Under the pieces are notes generated by a model. It had not been told where the DNA came from, ran no database searches, and saw nothing but the letters and a program-made list of their open reading frames with translations. A DNA stretch of 64,000 nt, from assembly GCF_009828855.1 (NCBI RefSeq), contig NZ_WUAG01000002.1, positions 1,550,001-1,614,000 of the forward strand, read 5' to 3'. This document shows positions 26,229 to 37,866 of this stretch, piece after piece. Positions within the stretch are counted from its first letter, which is position 1, and the number at the start of each line of letters is the position of its first letter. This stretch comes from Psychromonas sp. L1A2 (GTDB taxonomy: Bacteria > Pseudomonadota > Gammaproteobacteria > Enterobacterales > Psychromonadaceae). The position numbers and the translations under genes are program-made.

Positions 26229-28061
26229 TTATTCCACTGTTACCGCTTTCGCTAGGTTACGTGGTTGGTCTACATCTGTCCCTTTGATTAAAGCGATATG
26301 ATAAGACAGTAATTGCATCGGTACAGTGTGGAAGATTGGTGCAATGATAGGGTCAACATGTGGTAATGAAATAATTTTCATTCCATCACACGCTTCAAAG
26401 CCTGAGTTTTCATCAGCGAATACATATAACAAACCACCACGAGCGCGTACTTCTTCAACGTTTGATTTTAATTTTTCTAATAAATCATTGTTTGGTGCAA
26501 CAACCACCACTGGCATATCTGCATCAACTAACGCTAATGGGCCATGTTTTAGCTCTCCTGCTGCGTAAGCTTCAGCATGAATATAAGAAATCTCTTTTAA
26601 TTTTAACGCCGCTTCCATTGCAATTGGGTAGTACTCACCACGCCCTAAGAATAGTGTGTGATGTTTATCAGCAAAGTCTGGTGCTAACGCTGCAATCTCT
26701 TTATCAAACGCTAATGCTTTTTCAATTTGTGCTGGTAATGAATGTAAAGCATGGACAATTTCTGTTTCTTTTTGCTTATTAATCGTCCCTTGCTCTTTAC
26801 CAATAGCGGTTACCAGAATCAACATAGCTGCAAGTTGTGTAGTAAATGCTTTTGTTGATGCTACGCCGATTTCAGTCCCTGCACGTGTCATAAACGCGAG
26901 GTCGGATTCACGTACTAGTGAAGAACCAGATACGTTACAAATTGACATGGCAGACATGTAACCTTTCTCTTTCGCTAAACGTAACGCCGCTAGCGTATCT
27001 GCAGTTTCACCTGATTGAGAAAGTGTGAGTAATAAGCTATTTGGACGTACTACAAAGTCGCGGTAACGGAATTCAGAGGCAATTTCAACATCACAACTTA
27101 CACCAGCGAGTGATTCAAACCAGTAACGAGCAGCCATGCCTGAGTTATATGACGTACCACAAGCAATGATTTGAACATGTTGTACTTTAGATAAAATCTC
27201 TTTTGCACCTGCGCCAATACTTTCAACAACGATACTATCTTCGTTGATGCGACCTTCTAAGGCACTCAATAATGCAGTTGGTTGCTCAAAAATTTCTTTC
27301 TGCATAAAGTGACGGTATTTACCTTTACTGCCAGCATCATGCTCAACCGTCGATTCAATCACGTCACGTTCAATGGCATTTCCACTTAAATCAAAAATAT
27401 TTACTTCACGGCGTGTGATTTCCGCTACGTCACCTTCTTCAAGGTAAGTAAAACGACGTGTTACATTTAATAGTGCAAGTTGATCTGATGCGAGGAAGTT
27501 TTCACCGATACCATGACCGATAACAATCGGGCTGCCTGAACGTGCGACCACTAAACGAGACGGGTCACGACTATCTAACGCCACCATACCGTAAGCACCT
27601 TCTAATTGAGGCACTGCTTTTTGAACAGCTTCACGTAATGATGTAGATGTTCTTAATTCCCATTCAACTAAATGTGCGATCACTTCAGTATCAGTTTGAG
27701 ACTTAAAAACATAACCACGTTGTTGTAATAACTCACGTAGTGGCTCATGATTTTCAATAATGCCGTTGTGTACAATAGAAATATCAGCAGAAACGTGTGG
27801 ATGTGCATTAATTTCAGAGGGCTCACCATGTGTTGCCCAACGAGTATGCGCAATACCAGTACCGCCCATTGCTTGCATACCTTCAACGGCATCGGCTAAT
27901 TCTTTCACTTTACCTAAACGACGAACTCGAGTTAATTTACCTTCGCTATCAACAATGGCTACACCGGCTGAGTCATAACCACGATATTCTAATTTTTTTA
28001 GGCCTTCGATTAAAATTTCAGATACTTCTCTTTGCGCAACTGCACCAACGATACCGCACAT
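26229..28061 (-). CDS. glmS: Glucosamine-fructose-6-phosphate aminotransferase (isomerising) GlmS
   Basis: A 610-residue enzyme making glucosamine-6-phosphate from fructose-6-phosphate and glutamine, the first step to UDP-GlcNAc. The N-terminal glutaminase domain starts MCGIVGAV with nucleophile Cys2 and contains HTRWATHG. Two SIS sugar-isomerase domains follow (about 290-430 and 460-600; [28 protein letters not shown]). It ends KAVTVE as in E. coli. glmU is not adjacent, so it stands alone. The 28062-28338 upstream gap holds AT-rich promoter-like sequence with a short imperfect repeat of ATGCAYAAA. Confidence 0.95.
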   Translation of the reverse strand: MCGIVGAVAQREVSEILIEGLKKLEYRGYDSAGVAIVDSEGKLTRVRRLGKVKELADAVEGMQAMGGTGIAHTRWATHGEPSEINAHPHVSADISIVHNGIIENHEPLRELLQQRGYVFKSQTDTEVIAHLVEWELRTSTSLREAVQKAVPQLEGAYGMVALDSRDPSRLVVARSGSPIVIGHGIGENFLASDQLALLNVTRRFTYLEEGDVAEITRREVNIFDLSGNAIERDVIESTVEHDAGSKGKYRHFMQKEIFEQPTALLSALEGRINEDSIVVESIGAGAKEILSKVQHVQIIACGTSYNSGMAARYWFESLAGVSCDVEIASEFRYRDFVVRPNSLLLTLSQSGETADTLAALRLAKEKGYMSAMSICNVSGSSLVRESDLAFMTRAGTEIGVASTKAFTTQLAAMLILVTAIGKEQGTINKQKETEIVHALHSLPAQIEKALAFDKEIAALAPDFADKHHTLFLGRGEYYPIAMEAALKLKEISYIHAEAYAAGELKHGPLALVDADMPVVVVAPNNDLLEKLKSNVEEVRARGGLLYVFADENSGFEACDGMKIISLPHVDPIIAPIFHTVPMQLLSYHIALIKGTDVDQPRNLAKAVTVE

Positions 28062-28338
28062 AAACTTCCCCTGATATTAGTTTTAATTTAATTAGGTACG
28101 CACTTTAATCCATTTTTTAATGAATATCACGCACAAATATGCACAAACATGCATAAATACGATTTTTATCTCTAAATAGGCAATATTAAAAAAGAAAACA
28201 GCATAATAATGCATTGATTGTTTAATATTGATACTGTTATTGATTGTTGCTCTAACCAGCTCTTTTTAAAGTTATCTATTCACTTATATCTGATTACTGT
28301 TTAAAGTTACAGTTCATCTATTATCGATTGGAAAGTGC

Positions 28339-28590
28339 ATGTTAAATACCCCTCTTACTCAAGCTTTGTCTTTGGTTTGGAAATTATTAACGGTTTTGAT
28401 CTTGCCTGTGATTATGGCTATTTATGTGAAAATAATAGATACCTATTATGGACCTTTTGTTTTTGCGGATTTAGATCTGGGTAAAAATTTACACAAGTGG
28501 ATTGTTTTTGCTATTTATTTAGCTTTTTTACTTTGCTGGAACAGACTTAACCCTCATGTGATCAGCGCATTAAAAAAGATGGAATATTAA
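28339..28590 (+). CDS. Small membrane protein, unknown, upstream of rmuC
   Basis: An 83-residue protein with two hydrophobic segments (about residues 12-32 and 52-68). A GGAAAG motif precedes the ATG. It ends one base before the rmuC start, so the two are probably co-transcribed. I recognise no family. Confidence 0.6.
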   Translation: MLNTPLTQALSLVWKLLTVLILPVIMAIYVKIIDTYYGPFVFADLDLGKNLHKWIVFAIYLAFLLCWNRLNPHVISALKKMEY

Positions 28591-28591
28591 A

Positions 28592-29947
28592 ATGTCTGCG
28601 GATTTATTAGCAAACAATGGCATATTATTGATCAGTATTTTAACCACTCTACTTTTGATGGTTTTATTGTTTACCTTCAGCAACTTATCTCGCGCTAAAA
28701 AAACCTTAGCTGAACAACACCTCGCTTTAAAGCTCACAGAACAAAATCTACAACATCAAACTCTACAAAATGACTCTCAAAAAAATAAAATAGACGACTT
28801 ATCACTACATAATGAAAGCTTACAAGCACAAGTTGGCAAGTTAACGACACGCGTTAGAGAGTCAGACATTCGTTTACAAGCAGGCGAACAACGTTTACGT
28901 GATCAGCAAGCAACAGAGGCCAAGTTAAGCCAACAATTTGAAGTATTATCGCAGCGTATCTTTCACGATAAATCTACTCAGTTTAAGCAATTGAATGAGC
29001 AATCTATTAAGCAGTTGTTAGATCCATTAAGTACACAGTTGGAAGGGTTTAAAAAACAGGTCACTGATTGTTACGTCAACGAGAGCAAAGAGCGTTTTAA
29101 TTTAAAACGTGAAATTGATCAGCTCGCTAATTTGAACAATTTAATGCATCAAGAAACTCAAAACCTAACAAACGCATTAAAAGGCGATAATAAACAGCAA
29201 GGTAATTGGGGTGAAGTGGTTTTGCAACGCATTCTAGAAAACTCAGGGTTACGAGAAGGGCATGAATACGCCACTCAAGTAAATTTAAAAGACAGTAAAG
29301 GTCAACGATTCTTACCTGATGTGATTGTTAACTTGCCACAGCAACGCAATATTATTATCGACTCTAAAGTTTCTTTAGTCGCTTATGAACGCTACTTCAA
29401 TAGTCAAGATGTCGGCGAGCAGAAACAAGCAATCGATGCGCACTGCTTGTCCATAAGACAACATATTAGAGGATTAGGTAAAAAGGATTATCAAGACTTA
29501 ATTGGTGCCAATACTTTAGATTATGTGTTGTTATTTGTGGCTGTAGAGCCTGCTTTTATTGTCGCTTTAGAGCATGACCCAAGCTTAGTACAATTAGCTT
29601 TAGACAATAATATTTTATTAGCCAGCCCAAGCAACTTAATGATTGCGCTGCGCACCATTGAAAATCTATGGCGTTTTCAGCGTCAAGAAAACAATGGTCA
29701 ACTGATCGCGCAACAAGCCAGTAAGTTATACGATAAATTACGTTTATTCAGTGATAACTTCTTAGAAGTTGGTGTGCAAATAGATAAAGCACAAAAAACC
29801 TACCATAGTGCATTCAAACAGCTTAGTTCTGGACGAGGTAATGTCATACAACAAGCTGAGCAATTAAAAGGCTTAGGCGTGCCTATTAAGCGCCCTATCG
29901 CAGATCAGCTTACGGAACATAACGATAAACTCGATGATTTAAATTAA
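28592..29947 (+). CDS. rmuC: DNA recombination protein RmuC
   Basis: A 451-residue protein: N-terminal membrane helix (about residues 10-30), long coiled coil (about 35-200), and the RmuC nuclease-like domain (GNWGEVVLQRILENSGLREG, FLPDVIVNLPQQRNIIIDSKVSL, FVAVEPAFI). RmuC limits inversions at short inverted repeats, probably by cutting DNA structures. The DVIV and DSK motif spacing resembles restriction-endonuclease-like catalytic cores. Confidence 0.92.
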   Translation: MSADLLANNGILLISILTTLLLMVLLFTFSNLSRAKKTLAEQHLALKLTEQNLQHQTLQNDSQKNKIDDLSLHNESLQAQVGKLTTRVRESDIRLQAGEQRLRDQQATEAKLSQQFEVLSQRIFHDKSTQFKQLNEQSIKQLLDPLSTQLEGFKKQVTDCYVNESKERFNLKREIDQLANLNNLMHQETQNLTNALKGDNKQQGNWGEVVLQRILENSGLREGHEYATQVNLKDSKGQRFLPDVIVNLPQQRNIIIDSKVSLVAYERYFNSQDVGEQKQAIDAHCLSIRQHIRGLGKKDYQDLIGANTLDYVLLFVAVEPAFIVALEHDPSLVQLALDNNILLASPSNLMIALRTIENLWRFQRQENNGQLIAQQASKLYDKLRLFSDNFLEVGVQIDKAQKTYHSAFKQLSSGRGNVIQQAEQLKGLGVPIKRPIADQLTEHNDKLDDLN

Positions 29948-30039
29948 CTACTTCCGAGCGATACCTAATTACAGTTAAGTCACGTTAAATTAAGGAATGA
30001 AATCAGTTGAAGACTCGCTGTTACTTGTCTGGCGCTGGC

Positions 30040-30927
30040 TTAACTTAGTAATTGCTTTATTTTATGTTCAAACCAATCATAACGGCGTGGTAGTTGACGA
30101 TAACGTTTTTGCGTTAGGTACAGAGGGTCTTGAATAAGGTTTTCTAACGATAAGACTTGTAGTAATGATGGTTGTTGATACTGCTCTATCGCTCTTCTTG
30201 GTAAAATAGTAAAACCGACTCCTTTAGCAACCGGCAACAATATTTGCTGTAACTGATTTACATAGCCTTTAATATTCAAACTATTGGGGCCTTTATAATC
30301 AGCTTTAAAATTTTCTGACAACACTTTTTCTGCAAAATGTAATCCATCAGGATGATTAATAAAGCCAATATTATTTAAATCAGTAAATGTAAATTCTTCA
30401 CCCACATCAACCATTGCTGGTAGTACAAGTTGCAACTCTTCAACACCGATTAATGTTTGCTTAAGTTGCTCATGCACAGTCTCTATCGTCACAACCCCTA
30501 GATCAACATCATTATTTAACAAGTCCTCAATAATATTTTTATTGGGTGCTGCTTCCACAAACACATTTAATTCTGAGTATTCAGTTTGTCGATCTACAAA
30601 ATGAGGGTATAAAAAATTAGCTAAAGCGCCTGAACAAGCAATAGAACAAACACCTTTTGTCATTTCATCATGGTTAATTTGTTCATTTAACTGTTCTTCT
30701 AGCCCCCGCATAGCTAATGCTGTTTGGTAAAGTTTCTCACCAGCTAATGTCAACTCAAATTGTTTTCCATAACGGGCTAATAGCAAAGTATTAAAATGTT
30801 TTTCAAGTTTTTTAATATGTTGAGTCACACCGGGCTGAGTCATAAAAAGCAGCTCGGCAGTTTGAGTAAAATGCTGAGTTTCAACTAATTTTATAAAGGT
30901 ATTTAGGTGTTTTTGATTAATCATCAT
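30040..30927 (-). CDS. LysR-family transcriptional regulator
   Basis: A 295-residue LysR protein with the N-terminal helix-turn-helix TQTAELLFMTQPGVTQHIKKLE and a substrate-binding domain from about residue 88. The neighbours rmuC (convergent) and trkH give no hint of a target; the effector is unknown. Confidence 0.85.
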   Translation of the reverse strand: MMINQKHLNTFIKLVETQHFTQTAELLFMTQPGVTQHIKKLEKHFNTLLLARYGKQFELTLAGEKLYQTALAMRGLEEQLNEQINHDEMTKGVCSIACSGALANFLYPHFVDRQTEYSELNVFVEAAPNKNIIEDLLNNDVDLGVVTIETVHEQLKQTLIGVEELQLVLPAMVDVGEEFTFTDLNNIGFINHPDGLHFAEKVLSENFKADYKGPNSLNIKGYVNQLQQILLPVAKGVGFTILPRRAIEQYQQPSLLQVLSLENLIQDPLYLTQKRYRQLPRRYDWFEHKIKQLLS

Positions 30928-30992
30928 TTACCTTGAAAATCATATTTAATTAAATGAAAGTGCTGGTGGTTAGTTAATGGTACGAACTTGAT

Positions 30993-32438
30993 TTAACGAC
31001 GCCAAAAATGACGAGTTAGCATCACTGCAACGGTTAGAATCTCTAAACGCCCCATTAGCATACCAATCGATAAAACCCATTTAGAAGGCGCAGGAAGTGC
31101 TGCAAAGTTACCTGATGGACCAATTGACTCAACTAGACCAGGACCAACATTAGAAACGGCGGTAATGGAAGCGCTCAATGCCACCATAGAATGAGATCCA
31201 AATAACGTCAGTAGTAAGGTAGAAACCGCAATAGTGGTCATATAAGCAATAACAAAAGCAACTAATGAACGCAGAATTTCATCACTAACTTTGCGATTAT
31301 TATATTTTTGCGGAAAAAGTGCATGAGGGTGCATTAATAACATCAATTGACGTTTTAATAAGCTAAATGCTATTTGAAAACGGAATATTTTAATACCACC
31401 AGCCGTAGAGCCAGAACAAGCACCAGTGAATAATAAACCAGAAAAGATAAGTACGCTGAAATCGCCCCAAGTAATGAAGTCATCTAATCCAAAGCCAGTA
31501 GTGGTAATAACTGATACCACATTAAACACACTTAAACGGAGCGCATCTGCCCATGAAAATTGGTCAGTAAATACCAAGTAAAGGGTTAAACTTAATGAAC
31601 AACACATCACTAGTTTTGCAAAGCCTTGGATCTGAGCATCTCGCCATAATGGCCCAAATGACTTTTGTTGCATGCTACGGATGAGTAATAAAAATGGCAA
31701 ACCACCTAGGAACATAAAGACGATTGCGTTCCAATGAGCTAGTTTTGAAAAATGCCCCATGGAGCTATCAGAGGTTGAATATCCGCCAGTAGAGATAGTG
31801 GTCATGGCATGATTTACAGCATCAAAGTTTTCCATGCCTGCGAAGCGATAACCAATAAAACAACAAACCGTTAAAGATATGTATACCAATAAAATATCTA
31901 ATGCAACACGACGTGTTTTAGAGGCTGATTTATCAGACCAATCAGATGATTCAGTTTGGAATAAACGCATACCACCGACGTTTAAAAACGGCAATATAGC
32001 AACCCCCATAACAATGAAACCCACACCGCCTAACCATTGTAGAATCGAACGCCATAAAAGAATACTTGGATGCATAGTATCTAAGCCAGATAAGACAGTA
32101 CTCCCCGTAGTAGTGATACCTGACATGGTTTCAAAAAAGGCATCGCTATAGCTAATATGTTCAATAAAAACAAAAGGTAATGCTGCAAATAAGCTGGCTA
32201 ATATCCACACACCAGTGGTTAACATAAACATTTCTTTTACTCCCAAATGGGAGCGGTTAGTTTCACCACCAAGGTATAAGAAAACGATCGATGCTAAGTG
32301 TGTAATGATAATTGACGCTAAAAACTCCATCCCTCCAAAAGAGTGATAGTAAAAGGCCAATATCATGGGGAAATACATAAAGACTGCCATTTTTGACAGT
32401 ACCAATCCCGTGATAAAAAATAGCGGACGGTAGTTCAT
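30993..32438 (-). CDS. trkH: Trk potassium uptake channel subunit TrkH
   Basis: A 481-residue inner-membrane K+ transporter subunit. It has the four pore repeats of the superfamily, seen as METMSGITTTGSTVLSG, MTTISTGGYSTSDSS, VVSVITTTGFGLDD and ASITAVSNVGPG. It works with the cytosolic gating ring TrkA, encoded 10 bases upstream in the same operon. Confidence 0.93.
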   Translation of the reverse strand: MNYRPLFFITGLVLSKMAVFMYFPMILAFYYHSFGGMEFLASIIITHLASIVFLYLGGETNRSHLGVKEMFMLTTGVWILASLFAALPFVFIEHISYSDAFFETMSGITTTGSTVLSGLDTMHPSILLWRSILQWLGGVGFIVMGVAILPFLNVGGMRLFQTESSDWSDKSASKTRRVALDILLVYISLTVCCFIGYRFAGMENFDAVNHAMTTISTGGYSTSDSSMGHFSKLAHWNAIVFMFLGGLPFLLLIRSMQQKSFGPLWRDAQIQGFAKLVMCCSLSLTLYLVFTDQFSWADALRLSVFNVVSVITTTGFGLDDFITWGDFSVLIFSGLLFTGACSGSTAGGIKIFRFQIAFSLLKRQLMLLMHPHALFPQKYNNRKVSDEILRSLVAFVIAYMTTIAVSTLLLTLFGSHSMVALSASITAVSNVGPGLVESIGPSGNFAALPAPSKWVLSIGMLMGRLEILTVAVMLTRHFWRR

Positions 32439-32448
32439 CTGCTATCTC

Positions 32449-33825
32449 TTACAAGAAGAATGGGCTTGGTTGGAATAGTTTCTCAATATCACTGATATAT
32501 TTTTTGTTCACTAAGAACAAGATCACGTGATCATCGGTTTCTATTACCGTATCATCATGTGCAATCAGTACCTGTTCATCGCGCACAATCGCACCAACAC
32601 TGGTTCCTTTTGGTAGTTTTAACTGAGAAATCTCTTTACCCACTACTTTAGAGGTCATGTTGTCGCCTCGCGCCACAATTTCAATCGCTTCTGCCAGACC
32701 TTCTCGTAATGAATAAACGTGTTTTAAGTCGGCTTTACGTACATGAGTGAGTAAGGCTGATAATGTTGCTTGTTGCGGCGATATTGCAATATCAAGGATA
32801 TTGCCTTGGATTAGATCGACGTAAGCAGTTCGTTGAATCAATACCATGGCTTTACGTGCACCTAGACGCTTTGCCAACATCGCAGACATGATATTCGCTT
32901 CATCATCATTGGTGACGGTAATAAATAAATCTGTTTGATCGATATGTTCTTCTAATAGTAAATCTTGATCTGACGAGTCACCACAAAAAACGATTGTATT
33001 CGATAAAGTTTCAGATAAATACTCTGCGCGGCTGTAATTTTTCTCAATCAGTTTCACTGAGTTTTCTTTTTCTAAGCGTTTCGCTAAGCTTTCACCGATA
33101 TAACCACCGCCAACAATCATGATACGTTTATAAGGATGTTCAAGTTTTTGCATTTCCCCCATGATCGCGCGAATATTAGGGCTCGCTGTAATAAAGAACA
33201 CTTCATCATCGGCTTCAATAATGGTTGTCCCTTGAGGGCGAATTGCTTTACCACGTCTAAAAATAGCCGCTACACGCGCTTCGATATTAGGCATATGTTC
33301 TTTTAAAGCAGAAATAGCGTTACCAACTAAAGAACCACCATAATAAGCACGAATCGCCACTAGGCCAACCTTACCATTGGCAAAGTTAGCAACTTGTAGA
33401 GCGCCTGGGTACTCTATTAGCTGGGCGATGTAATCACTTACTAACTTTTCAGGTGCAATGATATGGTCAATCGGAAAAGCGTCTTTATTAAAGAGTTCTT
33501 TCTCATGCATCACGACACTTTGAGATCGAATACGTGCTATTTTTTTAGGTACATTAAATAACGTAAAAGCAATTTGGCAGGCAACCATATTAATTTCATC
33601 ACTGTTAGTCACAGCAATTAACATGTCGGCATCAATAGCGCCAGCATCGCCCAATGTATGTGGGCTAGAAGCACTACCTTGCACTACGCGCAAATCAAAC
33701 CGATCTTGTAGCTCTTGTAAGGCTTCATGATTTTCATCAACTACGGTGATATCGTTATTTTCGCCAACCAAGTTTTCAGCTAAAGAAGCACCAACTTGTC
33801 CTGCACCTAAAATAATAATTTTCAT
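32449..33825 (-). CDS. trkA: Trk system potassium regulatory protein TrkA
   Basis: A 458-residue cytosolic protein with two RCK units, each a nucleotide-binding Rossmann fold ([19 protein letters not shown] at residue 1 and [19 protein letters not shown] at about 232) followed by a TrkA_C domain. It binds NAD(H)/ATP and gates TrkH. It lies between rsmB and trkH as in related gammaproteobacteria. Confidence 0.94.
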   Translation of the reverse strand: MKIIILGAGQVGASLAENLVGENNDITVVDENHEALQELQDRFDLRVVQGSASSPHTLGDAGAIDADMLIAVTNSDEINMVACQIAFTLFNVPKKIARIRSQSVVMHEKELFNKDAFPIDHIIAPEKLVSDYIAQLIEYPGALQVANFANGKVGLVAIRAYYGGSLVGNAISALKEHMPNIEARVAAIFRRGKAIRPQGTTIIEADDEVFFITASPNIRAIMGEMQKLEHPYKRIMIVGGGYIGESLAKRLEKENSVKLIEKNYSRAEYLSETLSNTIVFCGDSSDQDLLLEEHIDQTDLFITVTNDDEANIMSAMLAKRLGARKAMVLIQRTAYVDLIQGNILDIAISPQQATLSALLTHVRKADLKHVYSLREGLAEAIEIVARGDNMTSKVVGKEISQLKLPKGTSVGAIVRDEQVLIAHDDTVIETDDHVILFLVNKKYISDIEKLFQPSPFFL

Positions 33826-33859
33826 TTCATCTCACTGCTTATCGATTGATTTTTTTCTT

Positions 33860-35158
33860 TTATAACGCTTTTTGTAGTTTCGCGTAATAAAATCCATCCA
33901 TTTTTTGCTCATTAGGCAAAATTTGGCGACCTTTAGTTGATTCATTATATTGTGCAGATAGTGGAATTAATGATGCATCACTTGTACTTTCTAAAAAGCC
34001 TTTGATTTGTAGATCATTTTCATCGGGCAAAATAGAACACGTCGCATATAACAACACACCACCCGGCTTCAATTTTTTCCATAATGCGCTCAAAATATTC
34101 TTTTGCAACGACACTAATTCACTAATATCACTATCGCGTCTTAACCAACGAATATCTGGATGACGACGAATAACACCTGTGGCACTACATGGAGCATCAC
34201 ATAAGATTCGGTCAAATTGCTCACCAGACCACCAGTCATCTGGTTTAGAGGCATCACCGTGGATAACCGTCGCTTCTAAATTTAATCTTGCTAAGTTTTC
34301 TTTAACACGTAATAAGCGCTTTTCATCAAAATCAACGGCAACCATTTGTTTAAGCTTTGGTTGTAGTTCTAATGTATGAACTGTTTTACCGCCAGGCGCA
34401 GAACAAGCATCTAACACCAAATCATTAGGTTGTGCGTCTAAATAATGAGCAGCTAATTGTGCCGCGCCATCTTGTACTGACACCCAACCTTCAGAGAATC
34501 CTGGTAACTGATAAACATCACAGGCATTTTCTAAACATAAAGCATTGTCATTAAACTCTGCAACGTCTGCTTTTTTATCTTGCTCTGTTAACAAAGCAAG
34601 ATATTGTTCACGATCATGAAAGCGTGAATTTACACGTAACCACATTGGCGCTTGTTGATTATTATCCGTCATGATTTGTGCCGCTTTCTCTTCACCATAA
34701 GCGGCTTGAAGACGTTTAACTAACCAACTTGGATGACAATATAATAAAGCCGGTTGCTGATCTGCTTGCTCAATTAAGCTTTCCTGTTCGCGCAAAAAAC
34801 TACGTAACACACCATTAATCATGCCTTTTAAGGCTGGCTTTTTCAGCGCTTTTGCACCATTAACCGTTTCTCCAACAGCAGCATGGCTTGGAATACGTGT
34901 ATACAATAATTGGTAAATACCCACTAAAATCAGAAAGTGTAAATCACGCTGTTTACCGGTTAATGGTTTTTTCATTAATGAGCGACAGAAAAAATCTAAG
35001 CGAGGCAGAGTACGTAATACTCCGTAACACAGCATTTGTACTAAGGCTTTGTCTTTAGGGGTGAGGTCTTGTTGAATAGCAGGCAATGCTTGTGATAACG
35101 ATTGCCCCTTTTCTACTACTTGATTTAGCACTTTCGCAGCAATCGCACGTACATTCAT
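33860..35158 (-). CDS. rsmB: 16S rRNA (cytosine(967)-C5)-methyltransferase RsmB
   Basis: A 432-residue protein: N-terminal NusB-like RNA-binding domain (about 1-140) and C-terminal m5C methyltransferase. SAM binding is at LDACSAPGGKTVHTLEL. The two catalytic Cys are in DAPCSATG and LLYATCSILPDEN. It makes m5C967 in 16S rRNA. It sits six bases after fmt in the def-fmt-rsmB-trkA-trkH operon. Confidence 0.94.
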   Translation of the reverse strand: MNVRAIAAKVLNQVVEKGQSLSQALPAIQQDLTPKDKALVQMLCYGVLRTLPRLDFFCRSLMKKPLTGKQRDLHFLILVGIYQLLYTRIPSHAAVGETVNGAKALKKPALKGMINGVLRSFLREQESLIEQADQQPALLYCHPSWLVKRLQAAYGEEKAAQIMTDNNQQAPMWLRVNSRFHDREQYLALLTEQDKKADVAEFNDNALCLENACDVYQLPGFSEGWVSVQDGAAQLAAHYLDAQPNDLVLDACSAPGGKTVHTLELQPKLKQMVAVDFDEKRLLRVKENLARLNLEATVIHGDASKPDDWWSGEQFDRILCDAPCSATGVIRRHPDIRWLRRDSDISELVSLQKNILSALWKKLKPGGVLLYATCSILPDENDLQIKGFLESTSDASLIPLSAQYNESTKGRQILPNEQKMDGFYYAKLQKAL

Positions 35159-35164
35159 TTTTTA

Positions 35165-36118
35165 TTAACCTTGTTCGAGTAAATTGCTAGAAACTGTAAA
35201 CAGTTCTCGGCGAGAGTTTAAGACATCTTGCACAGGCATCGCTTTTTTACCTGCTAATTGAATCACTTCTAAGTTTATTACACCTTGTCCAGTCGCGACT
35301 TGGATACCCTTTTTATCAACACTTACAATGGTGCCTGCTGGTTTGGTAGTCGTTGTATCAACAATCTTAGCTTGATGAACTTTAATGACTTGCCCTGACC
35401 ATTCAAAATAACTCACTGGCCATGGGTTAAACGCGCGAATACAGCGATCAATAAAGTCAGCATCATCTTGCCAATTAATTAACGCCTCTGCTTTGCTCAA
35501 TTTTTTAGCATAAGTCGCTTCGCTTTCATCTTGCTTCTCTGCTGTCAATTCACCTGCTTGTAATTGATTAATAGTTTCAATTAAAACAGCGGGCGCCTGC
35601 TTTGCTACTTTTGCATATAATGAAGCACTGGTTTCATCGGCATCAATTGGGCAATTTACTTTTTTAAGCATATCGCCAGTATCCAATCCTTCATCCATTT
35701 GCATTATGGTCACGCCCGTTTCTTTATCACCCGCCCAGATAGCACGCTGGAAAGGTGCAGCTCCTCGCCATCTTGGTAATAATGATCCATGAACATTTAA
35801 ACACCCTAAACGCGGAGTGGTTAATACACTCGTTGGTAAAATTAAACCATAAGCAACTACAATCATTAAATCTGCATTTAATGCAGCAAGTTGTTCAACA
35901 CTGTCACTCTGTTTAAAATTCTCTGGTTGGTAAACTGCAATATCATTCGCTAGTGCAACTTCTTTTACTGCACTTGCAGTCAGCTTTTTACCTCGTCCTG
36001 CTGGACGATCTGGTTGGCTATAAACAGCAACGACATCAAATTCAGCGTCGATCAATGCTTGTAAATGATTGGCAGCAAAATCAGGCGTACCTGCAAAAAT
36101 TATTTTTAGTTTTTCCAC
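35165..36118 (-). CDS. fmt: Methionyl-tRNA formyltransferase Fmt
   Basis: A 317-residue enzyme that formylates initiator Met-tRNA. The catalytic core is [16 protein letters not shown] and EGLDTGDML; the N-terminal [14 protein letters not shown] is the Rossmann start. A C-terminal OB domain follows at about residue 210. It lies between def and rsmB. Confidence 0.95.
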   Translation of the reverse strand: MEKLKIIFAGTPDFAANHLQALIDAEFDVVAVYSQPDRPAGRGKKLTASAVKEVALANDIAVYQPENFKQSDSVEQLAALNADLMIVVAYGLILPTSVLTTPRLGCLNVHGSLLPRWRGAAPFQRAIWAGDKETGVTIMQMDEGLDTGDMLKKVNCPIDADETSASLYAKVAKQAPAVLIETINQLQAGELTAEKQDESEATYAKKLSKAEALINWQDDADFIDRCIRAFNPWPVSYFEWSGQVIKVHQAKIVDTTTTKPAGTIVSVDKKGIQVATGQGVINLEVIQLAGKKAMPVQDVLNSRRELFTVSSNLLEQG

Positions 36119-36148
36119 GAAACAACCTTAAACAAATATAATGATAAA

Positions 36149-36661
36149 TTATGAGAATTTTTCTTTTTGACGCTGAAGCTTTTCAAGTTTAGCCTTAATG
36201 CGTTTTTGCTTAAATGGCGATAGGTAATCAATAAACAACTTACCTTTTAAATGATCTAATTCATGTTGAATACACACAGCAAATAAACCATCTGCTTTTA
36301 CAACATGTGTTTCACCTTCTAAATCTTGATACTGTAAAGTAACAAACTCAGCACGCTCAACTTCAGCATTAGTTTCAGGGACAGATAAACAACCTTCTTC
36401 AGAGATCTCTACACCGTCACTCTCTAAAATAGTTGGATTTATTAGTACAAGAGGTTGGTCACGCTCAGCAGAAACATCGATCACAACAAGACGTTGATGA
36501 AAGTTAACTTGTGTTGCTGCGAGTCCTACACCATCTTCGTCATACATTGTTTCAATCATATCTGAAGCAAATTGTTTGATTTCTGGTGTAATTTCCTCAA
36601 CGGGTTTTGCTATAGTTCTTAGACGTTCGTCTGGAAAATGTAATACTTCAAGTAAAGGCAT
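36149..36661 (-). CDS. def: Peptide deformylase Def
   Basis: A 170-residue metalloenzyme removing the N-terminal formyl group. All three family motifs are present: [17 protein letters not shown] (metal Cys) and QHELDHLKG (metal His pair and catalytic Glu). It is the first gene of the minus-strand operon and diverges from the LysM gene, sharing a 94-bp promoter region. Confidence 0.96.
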   Translation of the reverse strand: MPLLEVLHFPDERLRTIAKPVEEITPEIKQFASDMIETMYDEDGVGLAATQVNFHQRLVVIDVSAERDQPLVLINPTILESDGVEISEEGCLSVPETNAEVERAEFVTLQYQDLEGETHVVKADGLFAVCIQHELDHLKGKLFIDYLSPFKQKRIKAKLEKLQRQKEKFS

Positions 36662-36755
36662 GGTATTATTGTGCTCATTATTAATGTTAAAAAGTTAATT
36701 CTAGTCATTTCCTTTTACAAAAAACAGTTTTATTAATCACAGAGCAAGGATTGTT

Positions 36756-37835
36756 ATGAAATTAAAACTTATTGTATCGTTTATTATTGGCGCAGCTCTT
36801 TCAATGGCGGTACTTGCGGACACAATTAAACTAAAAGCAGATCATCCCGATACTTATACCGTTAAAAAAGGCGACACTCTCTGGGGAATTTCATCTGTAT
36901 TTTTAAATAGTCCGTGGTTATGGCCACATTTATGGGAAAATAATAGTCAAATAGAAAACCCTGACTTAATTTACCCTGGTGATATTTTAAATCTTATATG
37001 GGTGGATGGAGAACCTAGATTAACTCGCAAACGATTAAAAAAATTATCGCCAATTCCTCGTTTACAAGAAAAAACCCAAGCGATTCCTATCATCCCATTA
37101 GAAATGCTTTCTGCCTTCCTATCGAAAGATCACATTATTGATCCTGTTTTATTAGAAGGAACGCCTCGTTTATTAGGTGACTCAGTAGGTTCCCCTCGTT
37201 TCTTTGAAGGTGATATTTTCTATGCAGAAGGCCAATATGATCAAAATAAACTGTATGGTATTTATCGTTTAGGTAAAGATTATAAAGGACCAACTGGCAA
37301 AAACTTAGGAACTGAATTAATCTTTATCGGACAATCACAAGTATCACAAAGTCCAAATGTAGATACGACAGATAAAGTAACGCCACATGATTTAATTAAG
37401 AGTGCTCGAGAAGCGCGTCAAGGTGACTTAATTATAGCAATTCCAGAGTATGAAACGATACCTGCTTACTTTATTCCTAAACCAGTGCCAAAAAGTACTA
37501 AAGGCAATATATTAGCAGCAGTAAACAACTCTGCGGCGATTGGTAAATGGGATATTGTGGTTATTGATAAAGGCAAACAAGACGACATTCAAATCGGCTC
37601 AATGTTTTCTATCTTACGTTCAGGACAGGCATTATTAGTAAACGATGAAGAAATTCTTTATAAAGAAGATAGTAATGCATTTGACCAATTAGGCGACGCG
37701 GATTTAAGACTTCCAGCAGAACGTGTTGGTGAGTTAATGGTATTTAAAGTTTATGAAAATTTAAGTATCGCAATACTCATGCGTGGTAATGATGTTATTG
37801 GTTCTACATACAAAATTGAAGGGTTAGCATTTTAA
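36756..37835 (+). CDS. Exported LysM-domain protein (upstream of dprA)
   Basis: A 359-residue protein with a signal peptide (about residues 1-21, ending VLA) and one LysM peptidoglycan-binding domain (about 32-85: YTVKKGDTLWGISSVFL ... NPDLIYPGDIL). The long C-terminal region has no recognised enzyme. Genes of this type are commonly found between def and dprA in marine gammaproteobacteria. It probably binds peptidoglycan in the periplasm. It is followed 31 bases later by the dprA start. Confidence 0.85.
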   Translation: MKLKLIVSFIIGAALSMAVLADTIKLKADHPDTYTVKKGDTLWGISSVFLNSPWLWPHLWENNSQIENPDLIYPGDILNLIWVDGEPRLTRKRLKKLSPIPRLQEKTQAIPIIPLEMLSAFLSKDHIIDPVLLEGTPRLLGDSVGSPRFFEGDIFYAEGQYDQNKLYGIYRLGKDYKGPTGKNLGTELIFIGQSQVSQSPNVDTTDKVTPHDLIKSAREARQGDLIIAIPEYETIPAYFIPKPVPKSTKGNILAAVNNSAAIGKWDIVVIDKGKQDDIQIGSMFSILRSGQALLVNDEEILYKEDSNAFDQLGDADLRLPAERVGELMVFKVYENLSIAILMRGNDVIGSTYKIEGLAF

Positions 37836-37866
37836 ACTACTTGCTCTTTAATTAAGAGAGGTTGTT